Assembly (NCBI GenBank): GCA_016218095.1
Contig: JACREV010000078.1
Coordinates: 1 to 14,027 of the forward strand
Length of the DNA stretch: 14,027 nucleotides
Direction of reading: 5' to 3'
From: Deltaproteobacteria bacterium
Lineage (GTDB): Bacteria > Desulfobacterota > GWC2-55-46
Below the pieces are notes generated by a model. That model made no database searches and was not told where the DNA came from. It saw only the letters and a list, made by a program, of their open reading frames with translations. A program made the translations under genes and the position numbers. Each line of letters opens with the position of its first letter. Position 1 is the first letter of the stretch. Below, in pieces: positions 1 through 6,427 of the stretch.

Positions 1-636
1 CATGTTGCCGGGCGCGCCCTCGACGATGATGCAGGCGATCTTTTCCGGTCCCTTCTCGAATATCGCCCTCACCGAGTCGAGGTCGTTGAATGTCGCGGTG
101 TAGGTATGCTTCGCGAGGTCCTGCGGCACGCCGGGGCTGTCGGGCACGCCTAAAGTCGCCGCGCCCGAACCGGCCTTCACAAGGAGGCTGTCGGCGTGTC
201 CGTGGTAGCAGCCCTCGAATTTTAAAATCCCGTCGCGCTTCGTGTACGCGCGGGCGAGCCTTATCGCGCTCATCGTCGCCTCTGTCCCGGAGCTTACGAA
301 CCTGACCATCTCCATCGACGGGAATGCCTTGAGCGTAAGCCCTGCAAGGGTCACTTCCAATTCCGTCGGCGCGCCGTAGCTCGTGCCCTTATCTAACGCC
401 TTCTTAAGGGCCGCCGTGACCTTTGGGTGCGCGTGGCCGAGTATCATCGGCCCCCAGGAGCCGATGTAATCGATGTACTCGTTCCCGTCCGCGTCGTATA
501 TCTTCGAGCCCTTTGCCTTTGAGATGAATAGCGGGCCGCCTCCGACGGCCTTGAAGGCCCTCACAGGGCTGTTTACGCCGCCCGGGATGACCTTTACCGC
601 TCTTTTGAGCAATTGAGCCGATTTCCTTGTCCCCAT
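1..636 (-). CDS. hemL: Glutamate-1-semialdehyde 2,1-aminomutase, N-terminal half (partial)
   Basis: PLP-dependent enzyme that converts glutamate-1-semialdehyde to 5-aminolevulinate, the C5 route to tetrapyrroles in the cytoplasm. The window holds 212 codons in frame from an ATG at 636 to the left edge; the family is about 430 residues, so roughly half is missing, including the catalytic lysine. Recognisable family segments are the PGGVNSPVRAF start (about residues 18-28), SWGPMILGHAHP (60-71), the cofactor phosphate-binding SGTEA (116-120) and GCYHGHADS (142-150). The ATG is preceded by AAGGAG at 644-649 with a 7-nt gap, which fixes the start. It has its own promoter and is divergent from pstS. 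One oddity: residues 205-212 read VEGAPGNM where the family usually has VEPVAGNM. The assignment is firm. Confidence 0.96.
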   Translation of the reverse strand, partial: MGTRKSAQLLKRAVKVIPGGVNSPVRAFKAVGGGPLFISKAKGSKIYDADGNEYIDYIGSWGPMILGHAHPKVTAALKKALDKGTSYGAPTELEVTLAGLTLKAFPSMEMVRFVSSGTEATMSAIRLARAYTKRDGILKFEGCYHGHADSLLVKAGSGAATLGVPDSPGVPQDLAKHTYTATFNDLDSVRAIFEKGPEKIACIIVEGAPGNM

Positions 637-668
637 ACGGTTGCTCCTTGAAAGACTGGTTTTGCAAT

Positions 669-697
669 ATCCTACATAAGCCCCACGGTCGTGTCAA
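669..697 (-). promoter_or_regulatory. Sigma70-type promoter for hemL
   Basis: On the minus strand TTGACA (692-697, perfect consensus) is followed after exactly 17 bp by TAGGAT (669-674, 4 of 6). A start site near 662 would give a leader of about 25 nt containing the AAGGAG ribosome binding site. Position and fit are good, but this is prediction only. Confidence 0.7.
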
Positions 698-723
698 TCC
701 CTTATTTGACGGAAATCAGGCGG

Positions 724-752
724 TTATCAAGCCTCGCGCCCGGTGATATACT
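724..752 (+). promoter_or_regulatory. Possible upstream (Pho-independent) promoter for pstS
   Basis: TTATCA (724-729, 4 of 6 to the -35 consensus), a 17-bp spacer, then TATACT (747-752, 5 of 6), with a TGA just before it that makes an extended -10. The start site would be near 759, giving a leader of about 107 nt that runs through the Pho box. It lies back to back with the hemL promoter, the two -35 boxes 26 bp apart. It could give basal pstS expression. Inferred from sequence alone. Confidence 0.45.
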
Positions 753-793
753 TTATGAGTACGATAAAACAGGTCATTTTTAACTTCACACCC

Positions 794-811
794 CTGTAAC
801 ATGGCTGTAAC
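794..811 (+). promoter_or_regulatory. Pho box (PhoB-type operator) before pstS
   Basis: Two identical 7-bp repeats CTGTAAC (794-800 and 805-811) separated by 4 bp, so an 11-bp period, as in the enterobacterial Pho box (CTGTCAT-N4-CTGTCAT). A third related half-site, CTGTTAA, lies at 818-824 but is out of the 11-bp phase. A weak -10 (TTAATC, 821-826, or TAATCC, 822-827) begins about 10 nt after the second repeat, the spacing expected for a PhoB-activated promoter whose -35 is replaced by the operator. It lies 54 nt upstream of the pstS start. No phoB or phoR gene is in the window. Confidence 0.75.
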
Positions 812-828
812 AATCATCTGTTAATCCT

Positions 829-852
829 TAAAGACAAAACATAAAGACAAAA
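829..852 (+). repeat. 11-bp direct repeat in the pstS leader
   Basis: TAAAGACAAAA occurs at 829-839 and again at 842-852, a 13-bp period, ending just before the pstS GAGGAG ribosome binding site (855-860). The copies are identical. The A-rich, unstructured sequence may help ribosome access; no function is established. Confidence 0.6.
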
Positions 853-865
853 AAGAGGAGAAAAG

Positions 866-1903
866 ATGAGAAAGATACTGACAATGATAGCTTTGGCTCT
901 CTGCATCGCCGTCTCAGGCGCGGCCAACGCCGAAGACCTTATAACAGGGGCCGGGGCCACATTCCCTTATCCCCTCTATTCCAAATGGGCGTACGAGTAC
1001 CAGAAAAAGACCGGTGAGCGCATAAACTACCAGTCGATCGGCAGTGGCGGCGGCATAAAGCAGATAAAGGCCAAGACCGTCGACTTCGGCGCGAGCGACG
1101 CGCCGCTTAAGGCCGATGAGCTCAACGCATCAAGCCTCGTCCAGTTCCCCATGGCCATAGGCGGCGTCGTGCCGGTCGTTAACATAAAGGGCGTCGCGCC
1201 GGGCCAGCTGAAACTTACGGGCGAAGTCCTCGCCGACATATACCTCGGCAAGATCACGAAGTGGAACGATAAGAAGATAGCTGACATAAACCCCGGCGTA
1301 GCGCTCCCGGACGACAAGATAACCGTCGTCCACCGCTCCGACGGTAGCGGCACCACATGGATATTCTCCAACTACCTCGATAAAGCCAGCAAGGCCTGGC
1401 ACGACGCGGCCGGGTTCGGCACCGCGGTAAGCTGGCCCGCGGGAGTAGGCGGCAAAGGCAACGAAGGGGTAGCCACCTATGTCAAAAGGATAAAGAACAC
1501 CATCGGCTATGTCGAGTACGCCTACGCCCTCCAGAACAAGCTCGTGCACGTCCAGCTCCAGAACAGGGAAAAGACCTTCGTCACACCCTCGATGGAGTCC
1601 TTCGAGGCCGCGGCCTCCGGCGCGAACTGGAAAGGCACCCCCGGATACGCAGTGGTATTGACCGACCAGCCCGGAAAGGGCTCCTGGCCCATAGCAGGGG
1701 CGACCTTCATACTCGTACACAAAAAACCCGAGAAGTGCGATAACGCCAAAGCGGTACTCTCTTTCTTTGACTGGGCCTACAAGAACGGCGCCGGGATGGC
1801 AAAATCACTCGACTACGTCCCCATCCCGAAGAACGTCTACGATATAATGGAAGAGACCTGGAAAAAGGAGATAACCTGCGGAGGCCAGCCCGTCTGGAAG
1901 TAG
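866..1903 (+). CDS. pstS: Phosphate ABC transporter, periplasmic phosphate-binding protein
   Basis: Captures inorganic phosphate in the periplasm and hands it to the PstC/PstA channel. The 345-residue product matches the usual length. It starts with a Sec signal peptide: MRK, a hydrophobic core (residues 4-18), and a likely signal peptidase I cut after ANA at residue 22. No lipobox cysteine is seen in the right position, so a soluble periplasmic form is likely. Phosphate-ligand segments are visible: GAGATFPYPLY (28-38), GSGGG (59-63), FGASDAP (74-80) and RSDGSGTT (157-164). The ATG follows GAGGAG with a 5-nt gap. First gene of pstSCAB-phoU, preceded by a Pho box, so induction by phosphate starvation is expected. 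A 58-nt gap with a promoter-like sequence separates it from pstC. Confidence 0.97.
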   Translation: MRKILTMIALALCIAVSGAANAEDLITGAGATFPYPLYSKWAYEYQKKTGERINYQSIGSGGGIKQIKAKTVDFGASDAPLKADELNASSLVQFPMAIGGVVPVVNIKGVAPGQLKLTGEVLADIYLGKITKWNDKKIADINPGVALPDDKITVVHRSDGSGTTWIFSNYLDKASKAWHDAAGFGTAVSWPAGVGGKGNEGVATYVKRIKNTIGYVEYAYALQNKLVHVQLQNREKTFVTPSMESFEAAASGANWKGTPGYAVVLTDQPGKGSWPIAGATFILVHKKPEKCDNAKAVLSFFDWAYKNGAGMAKSLDYVPIPKNVYDIMEETWKKEITCGGQPVWK

Positions 1904-1918
1904 CGGGGACTTTAGGGG

Positions 1919-1947
1919 TTGTCCTGTACCGGTGGTTATATTATAAT
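1919..1947 (+). promoter_or_regulatory. Promoter-like sequence immediately upstream of pstC
   Basis: TTGTCC (1919-1924, 4 of 6), a 17-bp spacer and a perfect TATAAT (1942-1947). The start site would be near 1954, only about 8 nt before the pstC ATG at 1962, so the transcript would be nearly leaderless. This fits the lack of any Shine-Dalgarno sequence there. CTGTACC at 1924-1930, one base from the CTGTAAC Pho half-site, ends 11 nt before the -10, but no clear partner half-site is present. Confidence 0.5.
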
Positions 1948-1961
1948 CTGCGCACAATACG

Positions 1962-2900
1962 ATGGCCGTAATCGACAGACATAAGGCCGACAAGGCCGGG
2001 GACGCCCTGTTCAAGGGCGTCTCCTATTTCTTCGCGCTCCTTGTGATCGTGTTGATGGCGCTCATCTTCGTCGTCCTCTTCAAGGAGTCGCTCCTCTCCA
2101 TCAAGGCCTTCGGCTTCAAGTTCATATACACGTCCGTCTGGGACCCGGTAGCCGGGGAGTTCGGGGCCCTGCCCGCGATATGGGGGACGGTCGTCTCATC
2201 GATCATAGCGATCGTAATAGCCGTGCCGGTCTCGCTCGGCATAGCGATATTCCTGACCGAGATGGCCCCTAAGGGCCTGAAGGGCCCGATAGGCACGGCG
2301 ATAGAGCTCCTCGCCTCGATCCCTTCGATAATATACGGCATGTGGGGGCTCTTCATATTCGCCCCGTTCCTCTCCGAGTACGTCGAGCCGTACATGGTCG
2401 AGTACCTGGGCTTCATCCCGCTCTTTAACGGCGCGCCGTTGGGCATCGGCATGCTCCCGGCCGGCTTCATTCTCGCGATAATGATAATCCCGTTCATCTC
2501 GTCCGTATCGAGGGACATCTTCCAGATGGTCCCTCCGATACTCAAGGAGTCCGGCTACGGTGTGGGCGCGACCAAGTGGGAGGTCATAAGGAAAGTAGTG
2601 TTGCCGTACACGCGCTCGGGTATAATAGGGGCGGTGATACTGGGGCTCGGCAGGGCCCTCGGGGAGACGATGGCAGTCACATTCCTCATAGGAAACTCGC
2701 ATGATATAAGCATCGCGCTCCTCGACCCGGCGACCTCCATATCCGCCACACTCGCAAACGAGTTCACCGAGGCGGTCGAGGACCTCTACCTTTCGAGTCT
2801 CGTCGAGCTCGGGCTCATACTCTTTGTCATTACATTTATCGTGCTGGCCCTGGCGAAGCTCCTCATCGGCAGGTTCTCGTACAAGGGCGGGAATCTTTAA
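1962..2900 (+). CDS. pstC: Phosphate ABC transporter permease PstC
   Basis: One of the two inner-membrane channel subunits of the Pst importer. The 312-residue protein has about six hydrophobic segments, the first at about residues 21-41, and the binding-protein-dependent permease domain. The cytoplasmic EAA-type loop that contacts PstB is seen at about 196-215 (E-SGYGVGATKWEVIRKVVLP), followed by the conserved RALGETMAV (231-239). No Shine-Dalgarno motif precedes the ATG. This start gives a normal PstC N terminus, so I keep it; either coupling to pstS or a near-leaderless mRNA could drive translation. The stop codon TAA directly abuts the pstA ATG. The family assignment is firm and the start moderately so. 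Confidence 0.96.
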   Translation: MAVIDRHKADKAGDALFKGVSYFFALLVIVLMALIFVVLFKESLLSIKAFGFKFIYTSVWDPVAGEFGALPAIWGTVVSSIIAIVIAVPVSLGIAIFLTEMAPKGLKGPIGTAIELLASIPSIIYGMWGLFIFAPFLSEYVEPYMVEYLGFIPLFNGAPLGIGMLPAGFILAIMIIPFISSVSRDIFQMVPPILKESGYGVGATKWEVIRKVVLPYTRSGIIGAVILGLGRALGETMAVTFLIGNSHDISIALLDPATSISATLANEFTEAVEDLYLSSLVELGLILFVITFIVLALAKLLIGRFSYKGGNL

Positions 2901-3752
2901 ATGGACTCTCAATCCTTCCATTACATGAGGCGGAAGTTCTACAACCTGCTCGCGCTCTCCGTCTCGGTCCTCTCAGCCGGGTTCGGGATATTCTTCCTCT
3001 TCTGGATTCTGAAGGACGTGATATCATATGGCCTGCCCGCCATGAACGGCGCGTTCTTTGCGGAGCTGCCCGCGCCCCCGGGGGCCGAGGGTGGCGGGCT
3101 CGCGAACGCCATATTCGGGACGGTCCTCATTACGGTGATAGCGACCGTCATAGGCGTGCCCTCGGGGATACTCGCCGGGACGTATCTTTCAGAGTACGGC
3201 AGGAAGAGCAGGATAGCCTCGGTCGTCCGGTTCGTATCCGACATACTCGTGAGCGCCCCTTCCATTGTCGTCGGCGTCTTCGTCTATGCGCTTCTGGTAA
3301 AGCCCTTCGGCGGGTTCTCGGCGATAGCCGGGGCCGTGGCATTGTCCATCATCATGCTCCCGGTCGTCATAAGGACGTCGGAGGAGATGCTGAAACTCGT
3401 GCCTGACGCCACACGCGAGGCGGCGCTCGCGCTCGGCGCGCCGCACTGGAAGGTGACCGTCCACGTCGTCTACAGGGGGGCGCTCCGCGGGATAACGACG
3501 GGCGTTATGCTCGCCGTCGCGAGGGTCTCCGGAGAGACGGCGCCGCTCCTTTTCACCTCGTTCAACAACTCCTTCTGGAATTTTGACATGAGCGAGCCGA
3601 CCGCGACGCTTACGGTAACCATATTCAATTACGCGATGGGGCCGTACGAGGACTGGCACCAGAAGGCGTGGGGAGGGGCGTTCCTCATAACCGCCATGGT
3701 CCTCTGCGTAACGCTTCTTTCAAGACTCATAGTGAGGAGAAGGGCCGCTTGA
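2901..3752 (+). CDS. pstA: Phosphate ABC transporter permease PstA
   Basis: Second channel subunit of the Pst importer, partner of PstC in the inner membrane. The protein has 283 residues with a first membrane segment at about 15-38 and the permease core from about 70. The EAA-type coupling loop is REAALALGAPHWKVTVHVVYR (172-192), and the family motif ARVSGETAPLLFTS follows at 207-220. The ATG comes straight after the pstC stop (TAAATG) with no strong ribosome binding site, so translational coupling is likely. An internal ATG at residue 9 is a less likely alternative start. The end overlaps the pstB start by 4 nt (TTGA). Confidence 0.96.
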   Translation: MDSQSFHYMRRKFYNLLALSVSVLSAGFGIFFLFWILKDVISYGLPAMNGAFFAELPAPPGAEGGGLANAIFGTVLITVIATVIGVPSGILAGTYLSEYGRKSRIASVVRFVSDILVSAPSIVVGVFVYALLVKPFGGFSAIAGAVALSIIMLPVVIRTSEEMLKLVPDATREAALALGAPHWKVTVHVVYRGALRGITTGVMLAVARVSGETAPLLFTSFNNSFWNFDMSEPTATLTVTIFNYAMGPYEDWHQKAWGGAFLITAMVLCVTLLSRLIVRRRAA

Positions 3753-4504
3753 CGGACAAGATAAAGATAAAGGACCTGAATTTCCATTACGGGGCAAAGC
3801 AGGCGCTCAAAAACATAAACCTCTCGGTTAAGGAGAAGGAGATAACGGCGCTCATCGGCCCTTCGGGGTGCGGGAAGACGACGTTCCTCAGGTGTCTGAA
3901 CAGGATGCACGACCTTTACCCGGGGAACCGCTACGAGGGCGAGATCATATTGGACGGTATGAACATCCTTGATAAGGGGCTCGACCTCATAAAGCTCAGG
4001 AGCAAGGTCGGGATGGTCTTCCAGAAGCCGACGCCGTTCCCCATGTCCATCTTCGAGAACATCGCCTTCGGCTTGAAGCTCATCGGCATAAGGAAAAAGA
4101 AGGAGATATCCGAGCGGGTGGAGAAGGCGCTCCGTGATTCCGCCCTCTGGGACGAGATAAAGGACAGGCTGCATGAGCCCGCCCTCTCGCTCTCGGGCGG
4201 CCAGCAACAGAGGCTCTGCATAGCGAGGGCCGTCGCCGTCGAGCCGGAGGTGATACTCATGGACGAGCCCTGTTCGGCATTGGACCCCGTGGCCACCGCG
4301 AAGATAGAGGACCTCATGACGGACCTCAAGAAGTACTATACGGTCGTCATCGTCACCCACAACATGCAGCAGGCCGCGAGGGTCTCTGAGTACACCGGGT
4401 TTTTCATGCTCGGCGAGGTCGTCGAGTTCGACTTTACCCAGAAGATATTCACGGCCCCCGCCAACAAGCTTACAGAAGACTACATTACCGGAAGGTTCGG
4501 GTAG
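3749..4504 (+). CDS. pstB: Phosphate ABC transporter ATP-binding protein PstB
   Basis: ATPase that powers phosphate import. I chose the TTG at 3749 as start: it overlaps the pstA stop (TTGA), has AGGAG at 3735-3739 with a 9-nt gap, and yields 251 residues, normal for PstB. The frame stays open upstream to an ATG at 3668, but that adds 27 residues unlike any PstB N terminus and overlaps pstA by 85 nt. All ABC motifs are intact: Walker A GPSGCGKTT (37-45), Q-loop Q92 in VFQKPTPFPMS, signature LSGGQ (148-152), Walker B VILMDE (168-173) and switch histidine H204 in VTHNMQQAAR. The QKPTPFPMS stretch is characteristic of PstB. phoU follows after 21 nt. Confidence 0.96.
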   Translation: MTDKIKIKDLNFHYGAKQALKNINLSVKEKEITALIGPSGCGKTTFLRCLNRMHDLYPGNRYEGEIILDGMNILDKGLDLIKLRSKVGMVFQKPTPFPMSIFENIAFGLKLIGIRKKKEISERVEKALRDSALWDEIKDRLHEPALSLSGGQQQRLCIARAVAVEPEVILMDEPCSALDPVATAKIEDLMTDLKKYYTVVIVTHNMQQAARVSEYTGFFMLGEVVEFDFTQKIFTAPANKLTEDYITGRFG

Positions 4505-4525
4505 TTTAATGATCAAGGAGGGAAG

Positions 4526-5191
4526 ATGACTCGCGAGGCTTATCACAAGGCCCTTAAGGAACTGCAGGACGAGGTCATGAAGATGTCCGCCATGGTCGGC
4601 ACGGCCATAAAGGAATCGATGGAGGCGCTCAAGGCCCGCGACGTGGAGAAGTCCAGGCGCATCGTCAAGAACGACATGCTGATAAACAGGATGCGCTTCG
4701 ACATAGAGGAGAAGTGCATCCGCTTGATCGCCACACAGCAGCCGATGGCCGTGGACTTGAGGATACTGGCGTCCATCATAAACGTCATAACCGACCTTGA
4801 GCGCATAGGCGACCACGCCGAAGGCATTGCGAAGATAAGCGTCTCCATAGGGGACGAGCCTCTGGTGAAACCCCTCATAGACATGCCTGTGATGGCCGGT
4901 AAGGCCCTCTCCATGCTTCAGAGGTGCATGACCGCCTTTGTCGAGAGGGACTCAGAGACCGCGAAGAAGATATGCAACGAGGACGACGAGGTGGACGCGC
5001 TATATGATACCATCTACAACGAGCTCGTCCTCATGATGGTGCAGGACCCGAAGATAATAAAGGACGCGACGTACCTCATCTGGGCGGCACACAACATCGA
5101 GAGGATGGCCGACAGGGTCACGAACATCGCCGAGAGGGTCGTCTACATGGTTACGGGAAAGATGGAGGAGATGAACGTCTCGAAGTATTAG
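4526..5191 (+). CDS. phoU: Phosphate transport system regulatory protein PhoU
   Basis: Cytoplasmic negative regulator that links the Pst transporter to the PhoR/PhoB signalling pair and limits phosphate uptake. The 221-residue protein is all-helical with two repeated three-helix bundles. Each carries the metal-binding E/D-XXX-D type motif: D90-L-E92-R-I-G-D96 in the first half and N190-I-E192-R-M-A-D196 in the second, about 100 residues apart as expected for the internal duplication. A strong AAGGAGG lies at 4515-4521, 4 nt before the ATG. Last gene of the pst operon; the next gene is convergent. PhoR and PhoB are not encoded nearby. Confidence 0.96.
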   Translation: MTREAYHKALKELQDEVMKMSAMVGTAIKESMEALKARDVEKSRRIVKNDMLINRMRFDIEEKCIRLIATQQPMAVDLRILASIINVITDLERIGDHAEGIAKISVSIGDEPLVKPLIDMPVMAGKALSMLQRCMTAFVERDSETAKKICNEDDEVDALYDTIYNELVLMMVQDPKIIKDATYLIWAAHNIERMADRVTNIAERVVYMVTGKMEEMNVSKY

Positions 5192-5211
5192 GCTCTGAGA
5201 TTTCCAAAGCA

Positions 5212-5250
5212 CCCCTCCCCCTTTTTTAAAGGGGGACTGAGGGGGATTAA
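5212..5250. repeat. GC-rich inverted repeat between phoU and the oxidoreductase gene
   Basis: CCCCCTTT (5217-5224) and AAAGGGGG (5228-5235) form a perfect 8-bp stem with a 3-nt loop. It is flanked by a second C/G pair of runs: CCCCT at 5212-5216 and AGGGGG at 5240-5245, offset by ACTG. It sits in the 164-bp convergent gap and may end transcription from either side, but neither strand has a U-run directly after the hairpin. It resembles the short C-run/G-run palindromes scattered in intergenic DNA of many bacteria; copy number cannot be judged here. Confidence 0.55.
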
Positions 5251-5306
5251 AAAAGGCTGTTTTAGATAATCTCCCCAGACCCCTGAGAGGCGAGGGTCAT
5301 TAGGGA

Positions 5307-5336
5307 GATAGACGGGGCATGTAAGTCCCGCCTATC
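5307..5336. repeat. Second inverted repeat in the phoU/oxidoreductase gap
   Basis: GATAGACGGG (5307-5316) faces CCCGCCTATC (5327-5336) across a 10-nt loop: nine of ten pairs, with one A-C mismatch. It lies 20 bp past the end of the minus-strand oxidoreductase gene. On that strand a T-run comes before the stem rather than after it, so it is not a standard intrinsic terminator. The function is unknown; an mRNA 3'-end stabiliser or part of a dispersed repeat are possibilities. Confidence 0.5.
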
Positions 5337-5355
5337 GGAAAAAAAGAATAAACCC

Positions 5356-6312
5356 TCACGGCACGAGTATTATCTTCCCGTACGCGCTCTTCTCCATTAT
5401 CTCGTGATGTCCTCTCCCCGCGTCCTTAAGCGGCAACTCCCGCCCGACGACCGGCCGGAGCGTCCCGTTCTCAAAACCCGCCAGAAGCCCCGCGTGAATC
5501 GAGGCGAGCTCCGCCTCGGTCGCGTTAAAGAGCGACATCCCCCTGATGTCCAAGTCCCGCGACATCGCGTCCCTCGGGTCTATCTCGGCCGTCCCCCTTG
5601 ACCCGACGACCACTACCCTGCCGTGCTTTGCAAGGAATTTGAGGTCCGCGCTGAGGTTCGCGTTAGCGAGGAACTCTATCATGAGGTTTAAGCCGCCTTT
5701 CGCAAACGCCGCCGCCTCGCTCAAGTGCCCGTTCACCTTGTGGTTGACGACAAAGTGCGCTCCTTCTTTCAAGGCGAGCGCGCGGCCGTCTTCAGTCCCG
5801 GCGGTGCCTATTACGGTAAGCCCCGCGGCGCGGGCAAGCTGGACCGCCGCAATGCCCACTCCCCCGGTCGCCCCATGTATGAGGACGGTCTCCCCTGAAA
5901 CGGCCCTGCCCCTTTGAAATAACGCCCTGTACGCGGTCGCGTACGGCACGCCCACGCACGCGCCCTGGGCGAAAGATAGACTCTCGGGTAATATATGGAG
6001 CTGGGACTCCTTGCAGAGGGCCTTTTCGGCGTATGCGCCGGTTATCGTCCCCGCCGTATATACCCTGTCGCCGGGCTTAAACCGAGTGACACCCTCGCCC
6101 GCGGCCTCGACAACGCCGCCTGCGTCTGAGCCGGGGGTGAAGGGGAGCTCCTTTGCGTAGAAAAGTCCGGCCCTTATGTATGTGTCCACAGGGTTTACGC
6201 CGACGGCCTTTATATTTATAAGCGCTTCGCCGGGGCCGGGGGCGCGTAGCCCTATATCTTCAAGCCTCATCACCTCCGGCTCTCCGAACTCATGCAACCT
6301 TATAGCCTTCAT
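5356..6312 (-). CDS. Quinone oxidoreductase, zeta-crystallin-like (MDR superfamily)
   Basis: Probable soluble NAD(P)H-dependent reductase of quinones or other activated alkenes. The 318-residue length is normal. The N-terminal GroES-like fold (about 1-120) has VGVNPVDTYIRAGLF (37-51) and PGSDAGGVVEAAGEGV (60-75), typical of the zeta-crystallin branch. The Rossmann domain carries HGATGGVGIAAVQLA (146-160) for the nicotinamide dinucleotide. The cysteine cluster of zinc alcohol dehydrogenases is absent, so the enzyme should be zinc-free. The ATG follows GGAGGT with a 4-nt gap. It is single, on the same strand as the lpxH-like gene upstream but 115 bp away, and convergent with phoU. The exact substrate cannot be read from the sequence. 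Confidence 0.9.
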   Translation of the reverse strand: MKAIRLHEFGEPEVMRLEDIGLRAPGPGEALINIKAVGVNPVDTYIRAGLFYAKELPFTPGSDAGGVVEAAGEGVTRFKPGDRVYTAGTITGAYAEKALCKESQLHILPESLSFAQGACVGVPYATAYRALFQRGRAVSGETVLIHGATGGVGIAAVQLARAAGLTVIGTAGTEDGRALALKEGAHFVVNHKVNGHLSEAAAFAKGGLNLMIEFLANANLSADLKFLAKHGRVVVVGSRGTAEIDPRDAMSRDLDIRGMSLFNATEAELASIHAGLLAGFENGTLRPVVGRELPLKDAGRGHHEIMEKSAYGKIILVP

Positions 6313-6427
6313 GAATACCTCCGATTGGAGCTGAAAGTGTTTTATATAGAGTATATCCTGTTTTTAATCGATCTTAGGGAGATGACTTAAAGTTTTTAAG
6401 CGGGTGAGGGGATCGGGGAACCGGCGG

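Noticed and set aside
1924..1941. Second Pho box before pstC
   Set aside because: Only one half-site (CTGTACC) is convincing; the bases 11 bp upstream and downstream do not match the repeat.
3668..3748. Upstream ATG that would extend PstB by 27 residues
   Set aside because: The extension lies wholly inside pstA, is unlike PstB N termini, and a TTG at 3749 with a good ribosome binding site gives the standard length.
3629..4816. A 395-codon open frame on the minus strand opposite pstB and phoU
   Set aside because: It runs antisense through two well-conserved genes, has a low-complexity Leu/Arg/Asp/Tyr-rich product, no ribosome binding site and no family resemblance. It is a by-product of GC-rich codon use on the other strand.
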